A DNA stretch of 33,415 nt from Gammaproteobacteria bacterium (lineage in GTDB: Bacteria > Pseudomonadota > Gammaproteobacteria > Enterobacterales > Alteromonadaceae), in assembly GCA_018815765.1 (NCBI GenBank), contig JAHIWM010000222.1:1-33415 (forward strand), in the 5' to 3' direction. Both the position numbers and the translations under genes were made by a program. The notes beneath the pieces are model-generated. The model was not told the DNA's origin and ran no database searches. It saw only the letters and a list, made by a program, of their open reading frames with translations. Shown one piece after another: positions 16,237 through 23,367 of this stretch; the first letter of the stretch is position 1; the number at the start of each line of letters is the position of its first letter.

Positions 16237-17172
16237 ATGCCTGATATTGTGATCGCGTTTTTTGCCTTTGGCCTTATTGCAGGCTTATTAAAGTCGGATT
16301 TAAAAGTCCCACAGTCTATTTATGAAACCTTATCTATTCTACTGATGCTGGTGCTGGGCCTGAAAGGCGGTATGGCTCTGCATGGTCAGGCTCATAGCGG
16401 TATGGTGGCCGATCTTTTAGCCGTTGCAGCTTTAGGTTTGATTATTCCGCTGCTGTCCTACCCGGTTTTGCGTTATCTGGTCAAACTGAGCAACTCGGAT
16501 TCGGTCAGTATCGCCGCCCACTATGGTTCAGTCAGCGCCGGTACTTTTGCTGTTGTTGTCGCATTGGCTGAAAAATCTGGCTTGCCTTTATTGCCTGAAA
16601 CTACCCTTTACCTGGTGATGCTGGAACTACCCGCCATAGTCATTATGTTGGGTATTTATGGAGCAACTAAAGGTCAGGGTAATCAAGCCCATATCTGGCG
16701 TGAAGCCTTAACCAGCCGAGGTGTATTGTTGCTTGGTGGTGGTGTATTGATAGGTTATCTGTATGGACCAGAAGGTTTAGAGCCTATAGCACCAGCCCTT
16801 ATTGGAGGCTTTAAAACCATGCTGGCGCTGTTTTTACTGGAAATGGGTCTGTGTACCGCCAAAGTCTGTAATCCGTTACCACTGCAACATTGGCGCTTGA
16901 TGCTGTTTGCCGCCTTAGCCCCTTTTGCTTTAGGCGCTTTAGGTTTAGTTTTTGGTTTAGTACTGGATTTACCCCAGGGTTCTTTATTGGTACTGACCAC
17001 TCTAGCCGCCAGCGCTTCTTATATAGCGGCACCAGCCGCAGTGCGCGCCAGTATCCCAGACGCCAATATAGGCCTGGCAATGCTTGCATCTTTAGGCATC
17101 ACCTTCCCGGTGAACGTACTACTGGCTATCCCTGTGTATCAGCATTGGGTGGAACTTGCGGTTGGAAATTAA
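16237..17172 (+). CDS. SbtA-family sodium-dependent bicarbonate permease
   Basis: The 311-residue protein is almost wholly hydrophobic, with about ten membrane segments. It shows SbtA-family landmarks: LGLKGGMALHGQ, the HYGSVSAGTFAVVVA segment and the later LAASASYIAAPAAVR segment, which sit in the two inverted halves of the transporter. Known SbtA proteins take up bicarbonate with sodium. In a heterotroph this could feed carboxylases under low CO2. A GGAG ribosome-binding site stands 8 bases before the ATG. The divergent LysR gene is the likely regulator. A cytosolic SbtB partner is not found next to it. Confidence 0.87.
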   Translation: MPDIVIAFFAFGLIAGLLKSDLKVPQSIYETLSILLMLVLGLKGGMALHGQAHSGMVADLLAVAALGLIIPLLSYPVLRYLVKLSNSDSVSIAAHYGSVSAGTFAVVVALAEKSGLPLLPETTLYLVMLELPAIVIMLGIYGATKGQGNQAHIWREALTSRGVLLLGGGVLIGYLYGPEGLEPIAPALIGGFKTMLALFLLEMGLCTAKVCNPLPLQHWRLMLFAALAPFALGALGLVFGLVLDLPQGSLLVLTTLAASASYIAAPAAVRASIPDANIGLAMLASLGITFPVNVLLAIPVYQHWVELAVGN

Positions 17173-17222
17173 GCCAAGGCAGGGTAAAGCGAACAAAAAA
17201 AACGCAGTCAAACCAAGGGGCA

Positions 17223-17253
17223 TTGCAATTGTGAGTTAAAGCAGTAGTATAAG
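17223..17253 (+). promoter_or_regulatory. Candidate promoter of the tRNA-Pro gene
   Basis: TTGCAA at 17223-17228 can serve as the -35 element. TAGTAT at 17245-17250 (16-base spacer) or TATAAG at 17248-17253 can serve as the -10. The following GGCCC resembles the GC-rich discriminator of stable-RNA promoters. The tRNA starts 9-12 bases later. Confidence 0.45.
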
Positions 17254-17262
17254 GCCCAACGT

Positions 17263-17339
<77 letters not shown>

Positions 17340-17346
17340 TTAAATT

Positions 17347-17372
17347 AACCTGCTTTTACAGCAGGTTTTTTT
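17347..17372 (+). terminator. Rho-independent terminator of tRNA-Pro
   Basis: AACCTGCT and AGCAGGTT pair around a TTTAC loop and are followed by a run of T. The hairpin starts 8 bases after the tRNA CCA end. Confidence 0.85.
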
Positions 17373-17791
17373 ATCTCTAAAATTCCCCGATTTTAAGCGC
17401 CCCAATGACCGTTATTCCGAGAGCGGCTTTGCTCCTGCTATATACACCCGCTTTGAAAAACACCTGACGCATTTCCCCATTCCTTTTGAAAAAGCCGCTA
17501 GTTAATCTAAATACAAGAGCCAGAATCGGCCGCGGATCTTCTAAGGCAAAATACCAAAGCTCAGTTCCGATAATAGTAGAAAAAATTTCAATTTTCAGTT
17601 GACAAATACAGGCATTAATCTTTAATTAGGTCTCCAAAATAGGGATTTCATCTTTTAGTTAAAACTGTATGAGTTTGAAGGTTAGATCTGCGCCGTAATC
17701 ATATTCTGACTCCAACTATCAATTACTGAAGGGACCAAAAACATGGTGGCTTGTTTAGAACCAGACACCAGGTGAATGGAAGGAATCAACG
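17373..17791. other. Gene-free stretch between tRNA-Pro and the regulator gene
   Basis: No convincing gene is visible in these 419 bases. The only small open frames are short and lack a ribosome-binding site. One possible promoter for the downstream regulator is TTGACA at 17599-17604 with a weak TTAATT 17 bases later. It would give an untranslated leader of about 150 bases. No repeat of the tRNA 3' end was found here. Confidence 0.5.
17599..17627 (+). promoter_or_regulatory. Candidate promoter for the eCIS-linked regulator
   Basis: A perfect -35 hexamer TTGACA is separated by 17 bases from TTAATT, a poor -10 match (3 of 6). The surrounding sequence is AT-rich. A weak basal promoter helped by an activator would look like this. 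Confidence 0.3.
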
Positions 17792-18652
17792 GTGAAGAAA
17801 CAAAACTTTCAAACCCCGATCTCCCCTGCAGAGTCTCAGGCAGCCTGTAAAGCTGTTTTGGCGAGCGATAAATTTGTTCATGCACCACGCATGTGCCGGT
17901 TGCTATATTTTCTGGTTGAGAGTGCAATTTGTGGCAACAGCCGCAACACCAGCGAATACGCTATCGGCATTGAGGTTTTTGATCGCAATGCGGCAACCTA
18001 TTCGACCACAGAAGATCCTGCCGTTCGGGTCCAGGTGGGGCGCTTGCGGGAAAAACTCAAGGACTACTACGCCGCTGTACCCTCCGAGATTGAAATATCC
18101 ATTCCTCTGGGTAGCTACATGCCTATTTTCACGCGATCGTCAGATGCCAATACATACCCCGAAGATACGCTGCTTTTCAGACCGATCAGAGCTATTTCAG
18201 AATGCACAAAAGGACAGTGCTTTGCTTTGGGTTTACATGAGGAATTGCTGCACCAGTTATTTCTGGCATTTAACAGTATTACCTTAATCCAACACTCAGA
18301 AGATGATTTCAAGGTTCGTCATAGCAACGAGTCGAAAAAATCTTCCAACGCAGCGGCCAAACACCTGTTTGAGGGTTTCGTTCGGATCGATTCACAACGC
18401 GTCAGGACTTCCGTACACTTGCTTGATCTTGAACATAATCAAATACGTTGGTCGAAACAATTTGATCGCAATAATTGCTACGACATATCGCTGCAGGAAG
18501 AGCTGGCGTTTTCCATCTGCCAGGAATTGAAACTGTTTATGCTCGAAAATGAGCTGGATCATTTCGGATCAGATTCGCCACTAACAGAGCAAGCGCAGCC
18601 AGAAAACCGCATCACTCACATAGGTCAAGGCCGCAGACTCACAAGCCAATAG
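17792..18652 (+). CDS. Probable regulator: unassigned N-terminal domain plus TolB/FlgO-like domain
   Basis: The 286-residue protein starts at a GTG with AAGGA about 9 bases upstream; an ATG at 17775 is out of frame. Residues 12-115 match the recurring N-terminal module of bacterial signalling proteins that continue with TolB-like and TPR domains. Landmarks are SEYAIGIEVFDRN, EDPAVRVQVGRLREKLKDYY and IPLGSYMPIF. This module is thought to be DNA-binding. Residues 125-250 resemble the FlgO/TolB-N type domain (GLHEELLHQLF, FEGFVRID, LLDLEHNQIRWSKQFDR, LQEELAFSICQEL). Unlike most relatives it lacks C-terminal TPR repeats. It is the only regulator in the accessory half and points toward the minus-strand eCIS genes, so it may control them. 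No membrane helix is seen. Confidence 0.7.
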   Translation: MKKQNFQTPISPAESQAACKAVLASDKFVHAPRMCRLLYFLVESAICGNSRNTSEYAIGIEVFDRNAATYSTTEDPAVRVQVGRLREKLKDYYAAVPSEIEISIPLGSYMPIFTRSSDANTYPEDTLLFRPIRAISECTKGQCFALGLHEELLHQLFLAFNSITLIQHSEDDFKVRHSNESKKSSNAAAKHLFEGFVRIDSQRVRTSVHLLDLEHNQIRWSKQFDRNNCYDISLQEELAFSICQELKLFMLENELDHFGSDSPLTEQAQPENRITHIGQGRRLTSQ

Positions 18653-18868
18653 GTGAAAAGTCCGTTTTGCGTACCAAGATTGTGAGCCTTAACGACGGCC
18701 AGGCATAGGAAAAAGGCACTTGGAATCTGATAAGCCAGCCCGCAGATACCAAATGCCGTCAATAAAGCAGGACGACTGAACTAAGGCAATAGTATGTAAT
18801 GCTCACAACAACATGTTTTAGGGTCTGAATGGAAAGTATAGAAACTTCTGTTTCAACGGATCAGATCA

Positions 18869-20038
18869 CTATGCGTTTATGTCGATTTTGAACCAGGGAC
18901 TGTGTGCACCTGCGGCGCTGGGAACCTGCCCTTGGGTATTAAAACCGGCTGCAATGTTGCTCCAGTGTTGATAGTGCGTGAGCGTAAGATAAACATCGCC
19001 CTGTTTGTAATCGAGAATGATTTTGCTATTGTGGGCATCATTCAGAATACCAGTGCCAGTGTACTCGGCATAACCAACAGGGCCAGGCGGCGGTGCGACG
19101 CCCAACGCATTCATCACACCGGAGGTAGCGGTATAGTGATGTTCCAGAGCCACGGCATTTGGAGGAGTTACGCCTCCGGGCGCAGCGGGAAGTGTTGCTG
19201 AAGTGTTCATATGCCAGCTTCTCATGGCACCGGGGTTATTTGCGGTCAGAGTGCTGGCATCCTGATCTGCCTGACTGCGTTGATCCATCACTTGCCCGGT
19301 CTTCCAGGCGGCGTGAATATCTCGCAACAATCTGACCAAGGTTGGGGGGAAAACCCCAACAGCCGTGGAATAATTAATGGTTCGAATTGTACGAGCGTCC
19401 GGTGAATGGGATTGTGGTGCTACGCCTGCAACACCAGCATTTACCGCACCATGGGCAGCACCGACCGCTGTCTGTACGTTAGCCCAATTGGTATCGTCAT
19501 CGGCGGCATAACCAGTGGGCACATTTGCAACGCCATCAAGCGCCTCATTGATATTAACCACCAGACTCTTCAAAATTCCCGCAACTGCATTCCAATTAGC
19601 AGCACCTGCCGCCGCTACAGCAGCCGCGAATCGCTGCTGATACAAAACGTAACCTCGATCCACCTTACCGATTTGACGGTCATCATGGCTGTACTCGTCC
19701 ACTTTCGTTACCATGAGTGGAATTTCATACTTGGCGAAATATGTCCCAATAGTATTCTGACTGGCCAGGTTTGCTCCCCGATAGGAATCAAAGTCTTCCC
19801 AAATCTTCGCTCTCTGCGTCACGCCATCAACGGGTATCTCTGCGGGCGCTCTGAACTCAGGTACAGGCAGAAATACTTGCCTTTTATCCGGCAATTTTAT
19901 TCTGTGCTGCTGCGGAGCCAGCTGTTGCTTTTGTAGAGTTAATTCGCTTTTACGGTTATCTTGCAGTATTCCCGCAGCCTTACGCTGGAGGGTATTCGAT
20001 GTCTCTGCTGGTTTTTCCTGAAACATTATTTCTGCCAT
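18869..20038 (-). CDS. Putative eCIS cargo protein, leader-like N-terminus without the DUF4157 core
   Basis: The 389-residue protein has no recognised enzyme domain. Its first 60 residues are hydrophilic, Gln/Lys-rich and disordered-looking, with LQRKAAGILQDNRKSELTLQ. This recalls the QRKG...LPDNR/DNR pattern of the two other cargo genes here and of eCIS-core proteins generally. The middle (about 130-230) is Ala-rich and helical. The C-terminal third has His- and Tyr-rich segments such as ALEHHYTATSG and LTHYQHWSNIAAGFN. No HExxH motif is present. It is the last gene of the cluster, 71 bases after the 518-aa cargo gene, with an AGAG before the start. A toxin or effector role is inferred from position and leader only. 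Confidence 0.7.
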   Translation of the reverse strand: MAEIMFQEKPAETSNTLQRKAAGILQDNRKSELTLQKQQLAPQQHRIKLPDKRQVFLPVPEFRAPAEIPVDGVTQRAKIWEDFDSYRGANLASQNTIGTYFAKYEIPLMVTKVDEYSHDDRQIGKVDRGYVLYQQRFAAAVAAAGAANWNAVAGILKSLVVNINEALDGVANVPTGYAADDDTNWANVQTAVGAAHGAVNAGVAGVAPQSHSPDARTIRTINYSTAVGVFPPTLVRLLRDIHAAWKTGQVMDQRSQADQDASTLTANNPGAMRSWHMNTSATLPAAPGGVTPPNAVALEHHYTATSGVMNALGVAPPPGPVGYAEYTGTGILNDAHNSKIILDYKQGDVYLTLTHYQHWSNIAAGFNTQGQVPSAAGAHSPWFKIDINA

Positions 20039-20109
20039 TATTTTTCTCTATTAGCGAATTTTTAGTGTTCCGAATGATCTGCATTAGCTTTGCTGACGCG
20101 CAGAAAAAA

Positions 20110-21666
20110 TCAATGATCTGCCGTCCATGTCATGTCAAGGTCGGCGATGATATCTCCACCGCCAACCCCGCCTACGATCGTAGGAATAAGCATAATGCCA
20201 CCCCCTCTGCCCAACAGAGATGTAACCTGTCCACCTGCGGCTGTACCACTGGCTAGCGGCGCGACGCCTTGCACATCGGCGTCTATGGGCGACCTTAATC
20301 TTGCGCTGAGCCGAGCTTTCAGCAACGCCTTGGCTGCGTTTTTATCTTTCATGTATGACCGTCCAAAAGCTGAAGCCCAGGAACCCCACAGTTGTTCAAA
20401 AGTAGGATTCATGGTGAAAGTGCCCGCCTGGGGAATGTTAATAGAAACGTTGAAAACGCCAGTGCTGGTATTGCCCTTGCCCCGGTTTGACAATCCGTCG
20501 GCCAACCAGGCAAAACGCGCGCCCTCTCCAATCACCTTAGTCAGGTTATCAGCGTCTCTGTCGGTAGCATTTCTGATCTCAAGCGAGTTGGTATCTCCAG
20601 GATCCACCCCGTGTACCGAACCATACCTGCGGTTGCCAACCGCTCCCGCGATTGGACCCGCATCGGCGTTCACTTGTAGCGCCGTATTTAATGCGGTAGC
20701 TGCGGGATCATTCATGACTCTGTCCATCAACACCACGGCATTTTCGGTAATACGAACCCGTTTAATGTAACCGCCACCCAGACCAGTCATTTCGGCCCAC
20801 GCCTCAAGGATCGATGCCTGGCCTGCGCCGTTGGTGTAATTGCTGCGTACATATAAATTGCCGGCATTGTGCGCGCCCAACGCGCTCACATTGTCATGAG
20901 TTGCCGGTACCGCCAGCGCTCCATGGACAGCGGGAATAGCAGCAGCCGTTTCTCTGGCCCTGAGATTTATATATTTCGCAATTTTTGCAGCCGCAGCTCC
21001 CCGACTGTTGGCAACTCCGGGTAAGACTTCGTCATGCCCTGCAATCGGCGGTGCAGCGCCAACCAACCGCTGTACTACCCCAGCTTTGTTTTGAATAACG
21101 GTGGGAATCGGGCTGTTAATTTGTTCACTTGATGGTTGTGGAGGCGCTCCAATTGTTGCATTGGTGTGCAACTGCGCGGCTCCTTGCGCTAAAGCCCTGG
21201 TTCCCATCACATCCGCTTCTTTCTCCAACCCGGCATCATCATTAACAGGGACACCGGTTTTCATTTGCACCGTCGGCTTCACTCGCCCCTGTGCCTGTTG
21301 CACCACATGCCAGGCTTCGTGCGGCAGATGTTTTTCCTGCCCCGGCGCAACATGAATATCGCTGCCCTGCGCATAAGCGTGGGCGTTGAGTTGAGCAGGC
21401 TGGGACGAGTTGTAGTGAACCTTTACATGATCCATGTTCATACCCGAAAGCGACTCAATGCCTGATTTGAGCTGGTTCGGCAAGCCAGTATTATTGGGTT
21501 TTGACGTGGTGTCTGGCGCCAACTGCACTGCGCGATTGTCGGTTAAAGCACGAGCCTGACTCACCTGGCTACGATTGTCTGGCAACACAGTTTCGCCCTT
21601 GCGTTGGCTCACCGCGCCATGCTCGGAGGACTGCTGCTTTTTGTGTTCAACCTTAAACTCAGCCAT
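20110..21666 (-). CDS. eCIS-core (DUF4157) cargo protein with unknown C-terminal domain
   Basis: The 518-residue protein has three parts. Residues 1-50 are a hydrophilic leader (MAEFKVEHKKQQSS...). Residues about 60-155 are the eCIS-core/DUF4157 domain, with GLPNQLKSGIESLSGMNM, VKVHYNSSQPAQLNAHAYAQ, the HEAWH motif at 116-120 followed by VVQQAQGRVKPTVQ, and the closing LEKEADVMG. Residues about 200-518 match nothing I know, and end in a Gly-rich GGGGIMLIP-like stretch and MTWTADH. DUF4157 is known to be strongly associated with eCIS loci and toxins, and its HExxH could be a self-cleaving protease. The ribosome-binding site AGGGG overlaps the stop of a duplicated ATPase tail upstream. It is likely cargo loaded into the injection tube; the toxic activity is unknown. 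Confidence 0.82.
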   Translation of the reverse strand: MAEFKVEHKKQQSSEHGAVSQRKGETVLPDNRSQVSQARALTDNRAVQLAPDTTSKPNNTGLPNQLKSGIESLSGMNMDHVKVHYNSSQPAQLNAHAYAQGSDIHVAPGQEKHLPHEAWHVVQQAQGRVKPTVQMKTGVPVNDDAGLEKEADVMGTRALAQGAAQLHTNATIGAPPQPSSEQINSPIPTVIQNKAGVVQRLVGAAPPIAGHDEVLPGVANSRGAAAAKIAKYINLRARETAAAIPAVHGALAVPATHDNVSALGAHNAGNLYVRSNYTNGAGQASILEAWAEMTGLGGGYIKRVRITENAVVLMDRVMNDPAATALNTALQVNADAGPIAGAVGNRRYGSVHGVDPGDTNSLEIRNATDRDADNLTKVIGEGARFAWLADGLSNRGKGNTSTGVFNVSINIPQAGTFTMNPTFEQLWGSWASAFGRSYMKDKNAAKALLKARLSARLRSPIDADVQGVAPLASGTAAGGQVTSLLGRGGGIMLIPTIVGGVGGGDIIADLDMTWTADH

Positions 21667-21762
21667 GTTATGCCCCTAGTTAAATTGCATCGTCAGTTTG
21701 TCTTTGCGAAATTCACGTTTAATGTCCTGGATCAGATCGTCGCGCTTTACCTGCTTTTTACC
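21518..21762 (-). repeat. Direct repeat copy 1: ATPase 3' end plus cargo leader
   Basis: These 245 bases align without gaps to 23123-23367, with 19 differences by hand count (about 92% identity). The repeat covers the first 50 codons of the 518-aa cargo gene, its ribosome-binding site and the last 29 or so codons of an ATPase copy. Both ends are sharp: beyond them the sequences diverge at once on the cargo side and fade within about 25 bases on the ATPase side. Confidence 0.92.
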
Positions 21763-21792
21763 TTGGCTGAACGCGCTCAGCAATCTGACCTA
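21676..21792 (-). pseudogene. Remnant of a duplicated AAA+ ATPase 3' end
   Basis: On the minus strand, the codons before the TAG at 21676-21678 read GKKQVKRDDLIQDIKREF and then RKDKLTMQFN. They match the last residues of the intact ATPase (GKKQVERDDLIQGIKREF, RKDNLTVQFN) with four changes. Upstream, SAFSQ still matches SALSM of the intact protein. The frame then meets a TAG near 21789, so no functional protein is made. The fragment keeps the ribosome-binding site of the following cargo gene. Confidence 0.85.
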
Positions 21793-21876
21793 AGCATTCG
21801 CACTCTTATTGCTGCCGTTGCAAGCGCTTATGATAACTTCCACAACTCTCTACAACCACTCTTTCACCAGAGTGGA

Positions 21877-23271
21877 TTAAGCTCGTGATGCGGGTGACGC
21901 ACCATTATCTGCCGCGCCCCACAGCCAAGGTGGCCGAACTTTGCTGCCATTAAAGTAGAACGTCACATGTCCATTGAAGGTATAGTTCGTCGGCACACCC
22001 GCATCATTAGGGATACGCAAGTTCCTGGTCCAGTAACGCCAGACAAAGCGTAACTCCCGGAAGGTCACATGATCTTTCATGTTGCCCCCTGCTTCGTAAG
22101 CACCGGCTTTAGTTACCACCTCAACAAAATCCGCGCCTGTCATATCCGCTGCTGCAGCACCTTTCCATCTGGACTGCATGCCTGATAAATGAAAATGTAT
22201 CTGTTTATGTTGCACCAGTTGATCAATTAATGCTGATTTCGAAAAATCGACCCCCGGATGAACTTCATCTTCGTAATTGACGTGCGTATGTATCTGATCA
22301 TGAGCCTGGCTCGAATTATGAGTTTTACGATGGAAGGTATATTTTTCGTAATTTGTAGCTAAAATAGGTTCGACAGGCAACACCGTTGCGGGATTTTTGA
22401 ACGTGGCCGCAGCAACGCGAGTCGGGTCATCAGTACCATCCAAAGGGGCAATAACATCGCCCTGATGTAATCCGCCGGATAAGCGAGTATGGTCAGCGGC
22501 CACTATATGCGCAGGCAAAGCACCAACGTTACGCCAGTCATATTCAGCCACAGTACCGGCGTCAATTTCCCTGATGTAATCCATACGATGCCCAAGCGGG
22601 TCGACGCCACCTGCACCATTTAAGCCAAAGTGATAGTCCGTTCTGCCGGCGCCAATACTGCCTAAAAATTCATTGTGAGGCGTTTGACCAACCCGCGCCG
22701 CGTTGCTGAGTTTGCTATCTTCTAACCATCCTATCTGGTTTTGTAGGGGGATCTTGGACCATGAATGCTCATTAGTGACCCAACCGGCCTTAAAGTTCGA
22801 AACCCGAACCCCCTTATCAATCACCTTGACGATCGTATTGATTGGCAGATTGCGTTGTACTGTGTGGTCTGCATTCTCATTCCTTAGATTCCCAGCTTTA
22901 CTTAACCTGTACCAACCATTGGCCTTTTGCAATTGCAACGTAGACTTAGTATTCACGGCAGGGGTTATCCGGGCAGATATGCGGACACTGGATTGTTTCA
23001 TCTGTGTGGTGCTGGCAGAGAGCGCTTTGCTGCCCATAACATCAGCTTCCTGCTCCAGAACACTGTCATTGTTAATGTTAACGTTTTGCTGCATCTGTGC
23101 CAAAGGGTCCTGCGGATCAGCCGCCAACTGCACTGTGCGATTATCGCTTAAAGCATGAGCCTGACTCACCTGACTACGATGATCTGGTAACGCAGTTGCA
23201 CCCTTGCGTTGGCTCACCGCGTCATGCCCGGAGGACTGCTGCTTTTTGTGTTCAACCTTACACTCAGCCAT
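21877..23271 (-). CDS. Putative eCIS cargo protein with leader, lost DUF4157 core, SH3b-like segment and His-rich C-terminus
   Basis: The 464-residue protein shares the 50-residue leader of the 518-aa cargo protein (41 of 50 identical by eye). It then jumps almost directly to NNDSVLEQEADVMGSKAL, the tail of the eCIS-core domain, and the HExxH-bearing body is missing. Residues about 115-190 resemble a bacterial SH3 domain (NLRNENADHTVQRNLPINTI, VIDKG, SKIP, IGWLEDSKL). The C-terminal part has His-rich segments (HDQIHTHVNYEDEVHPG, HKQIHFHLSGM) that could hold a metal, but no known family is recognised. The gene follows the ATPase stop by 9 bases, and its ribosome-binding site AGGGG overlaps that stop, so translation is coupled. 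It is probably injected cargo. Confidence 0.8.
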   Translation of the reverse strand: MAECKVEHKKQQSSGHDAVSQRKGATALPDHRSQVSQAHALSDNRTVQLAADPQDPLAQMQQNVNINNDSVLEQEADVMGSKALSASTTQMKQSSVRISARITPAVNTKSTLQLQKANGWYRLSKAGNLRNENADHTVQRNLPINTIVKVIDKGVRVSNFKAGWVTNEHSWSKIPLQNQIGWLEDSKLSNAARVGQTPHNEFLGSIGAGRTDYHFGLNGAGGVDPLGHRMDYIREIDAGTVAEYDWRNVGALPAHIVAADHTRLSGGLHQGDVIAPLDGTDDPTRVAAATFKNPATVLPVEPILATNYEKYTFHRKTHNSSQAHDQIHTHVNYEDEVHPGVDFSKSALIDQLVQHKQIHFHLSGMQSRWKGAAAADMTGADFVEVVTKAGAYEAGGNMKDHVTFRELRFVWRYWTRNLRIPNDAGVPTNYTFNGHVTFYFNGSKVRPPWLWGAADNGASPASRA

Positions 23272-23367
23272 GTTATGCCCCTAGTTAAATTGCACCGTCA
23301 GGTTGTCTTTGCGAAATTCGCGTTTAATGCCCTGGATCAGATCGTCGCGCTCTACCTGCTTTTTACC
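23123..23367 (-). repeat. Direct repeat copy 2: ATPase 3' end plus cargo leader
   Basis: This is the partner of 21518-21762, offset by 1605 bases with no gaps. Here it spans the true C-terminus of the intact ATPase gene, the 9-base gap and the first 50 codons of the 464-aa cargo gene. This copy is the likely parent because the ATPase gene is complete. Confidence 0.92.

Noticed and set aside
18841-18854. GAAAC-TTCT-GTTTC hairpin after the last cargo gene
   Set aside because: The stem is only 5 bp, AT-rich and lacks a T run on the minus strand, so it is not convincing as a terminator.
19379-19400. GGTTCGAAT resembling the T loop of tRNA-Pro, considered as an attachment-site repeat
   Set aside because: Only nine bases match, and they belong to a universal T-loop sequence. 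The rest of the tRNA 3' end is absent, and the stretch lies inside a coding frame.
19406-19936. Plus-strand open frame of 176 codons
   Set aside because: It lies wholly antisense to the 389-aa cargo gene, is low in plausible domain character and has no ribosome-binding site. The minus-strand frame is longer and fits the operon.
20132-20770. Plus-strand open frame of 212 codons
   Set aside because: It is antisense to the 518-aa cargo gene, whose minus-strand frame is supported by the leader and eCIS-core domain. The composition is that of a shadow of a GC-rich coding region.
21604-21888. Plus-strand open frame of 94 codons spanning the gap between two cargo genes
   Set aside because: The gap is explained by a duplicated ATPase 3' fragment on the minus strand, and the plus-strand frame is its reverse complement.
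22703-23158. Plus-strand open frame of 151 codons
   Set aside because: It is antisense to the 464-aa cargo gene and has no recognisable protein features or ribosome-binding site.
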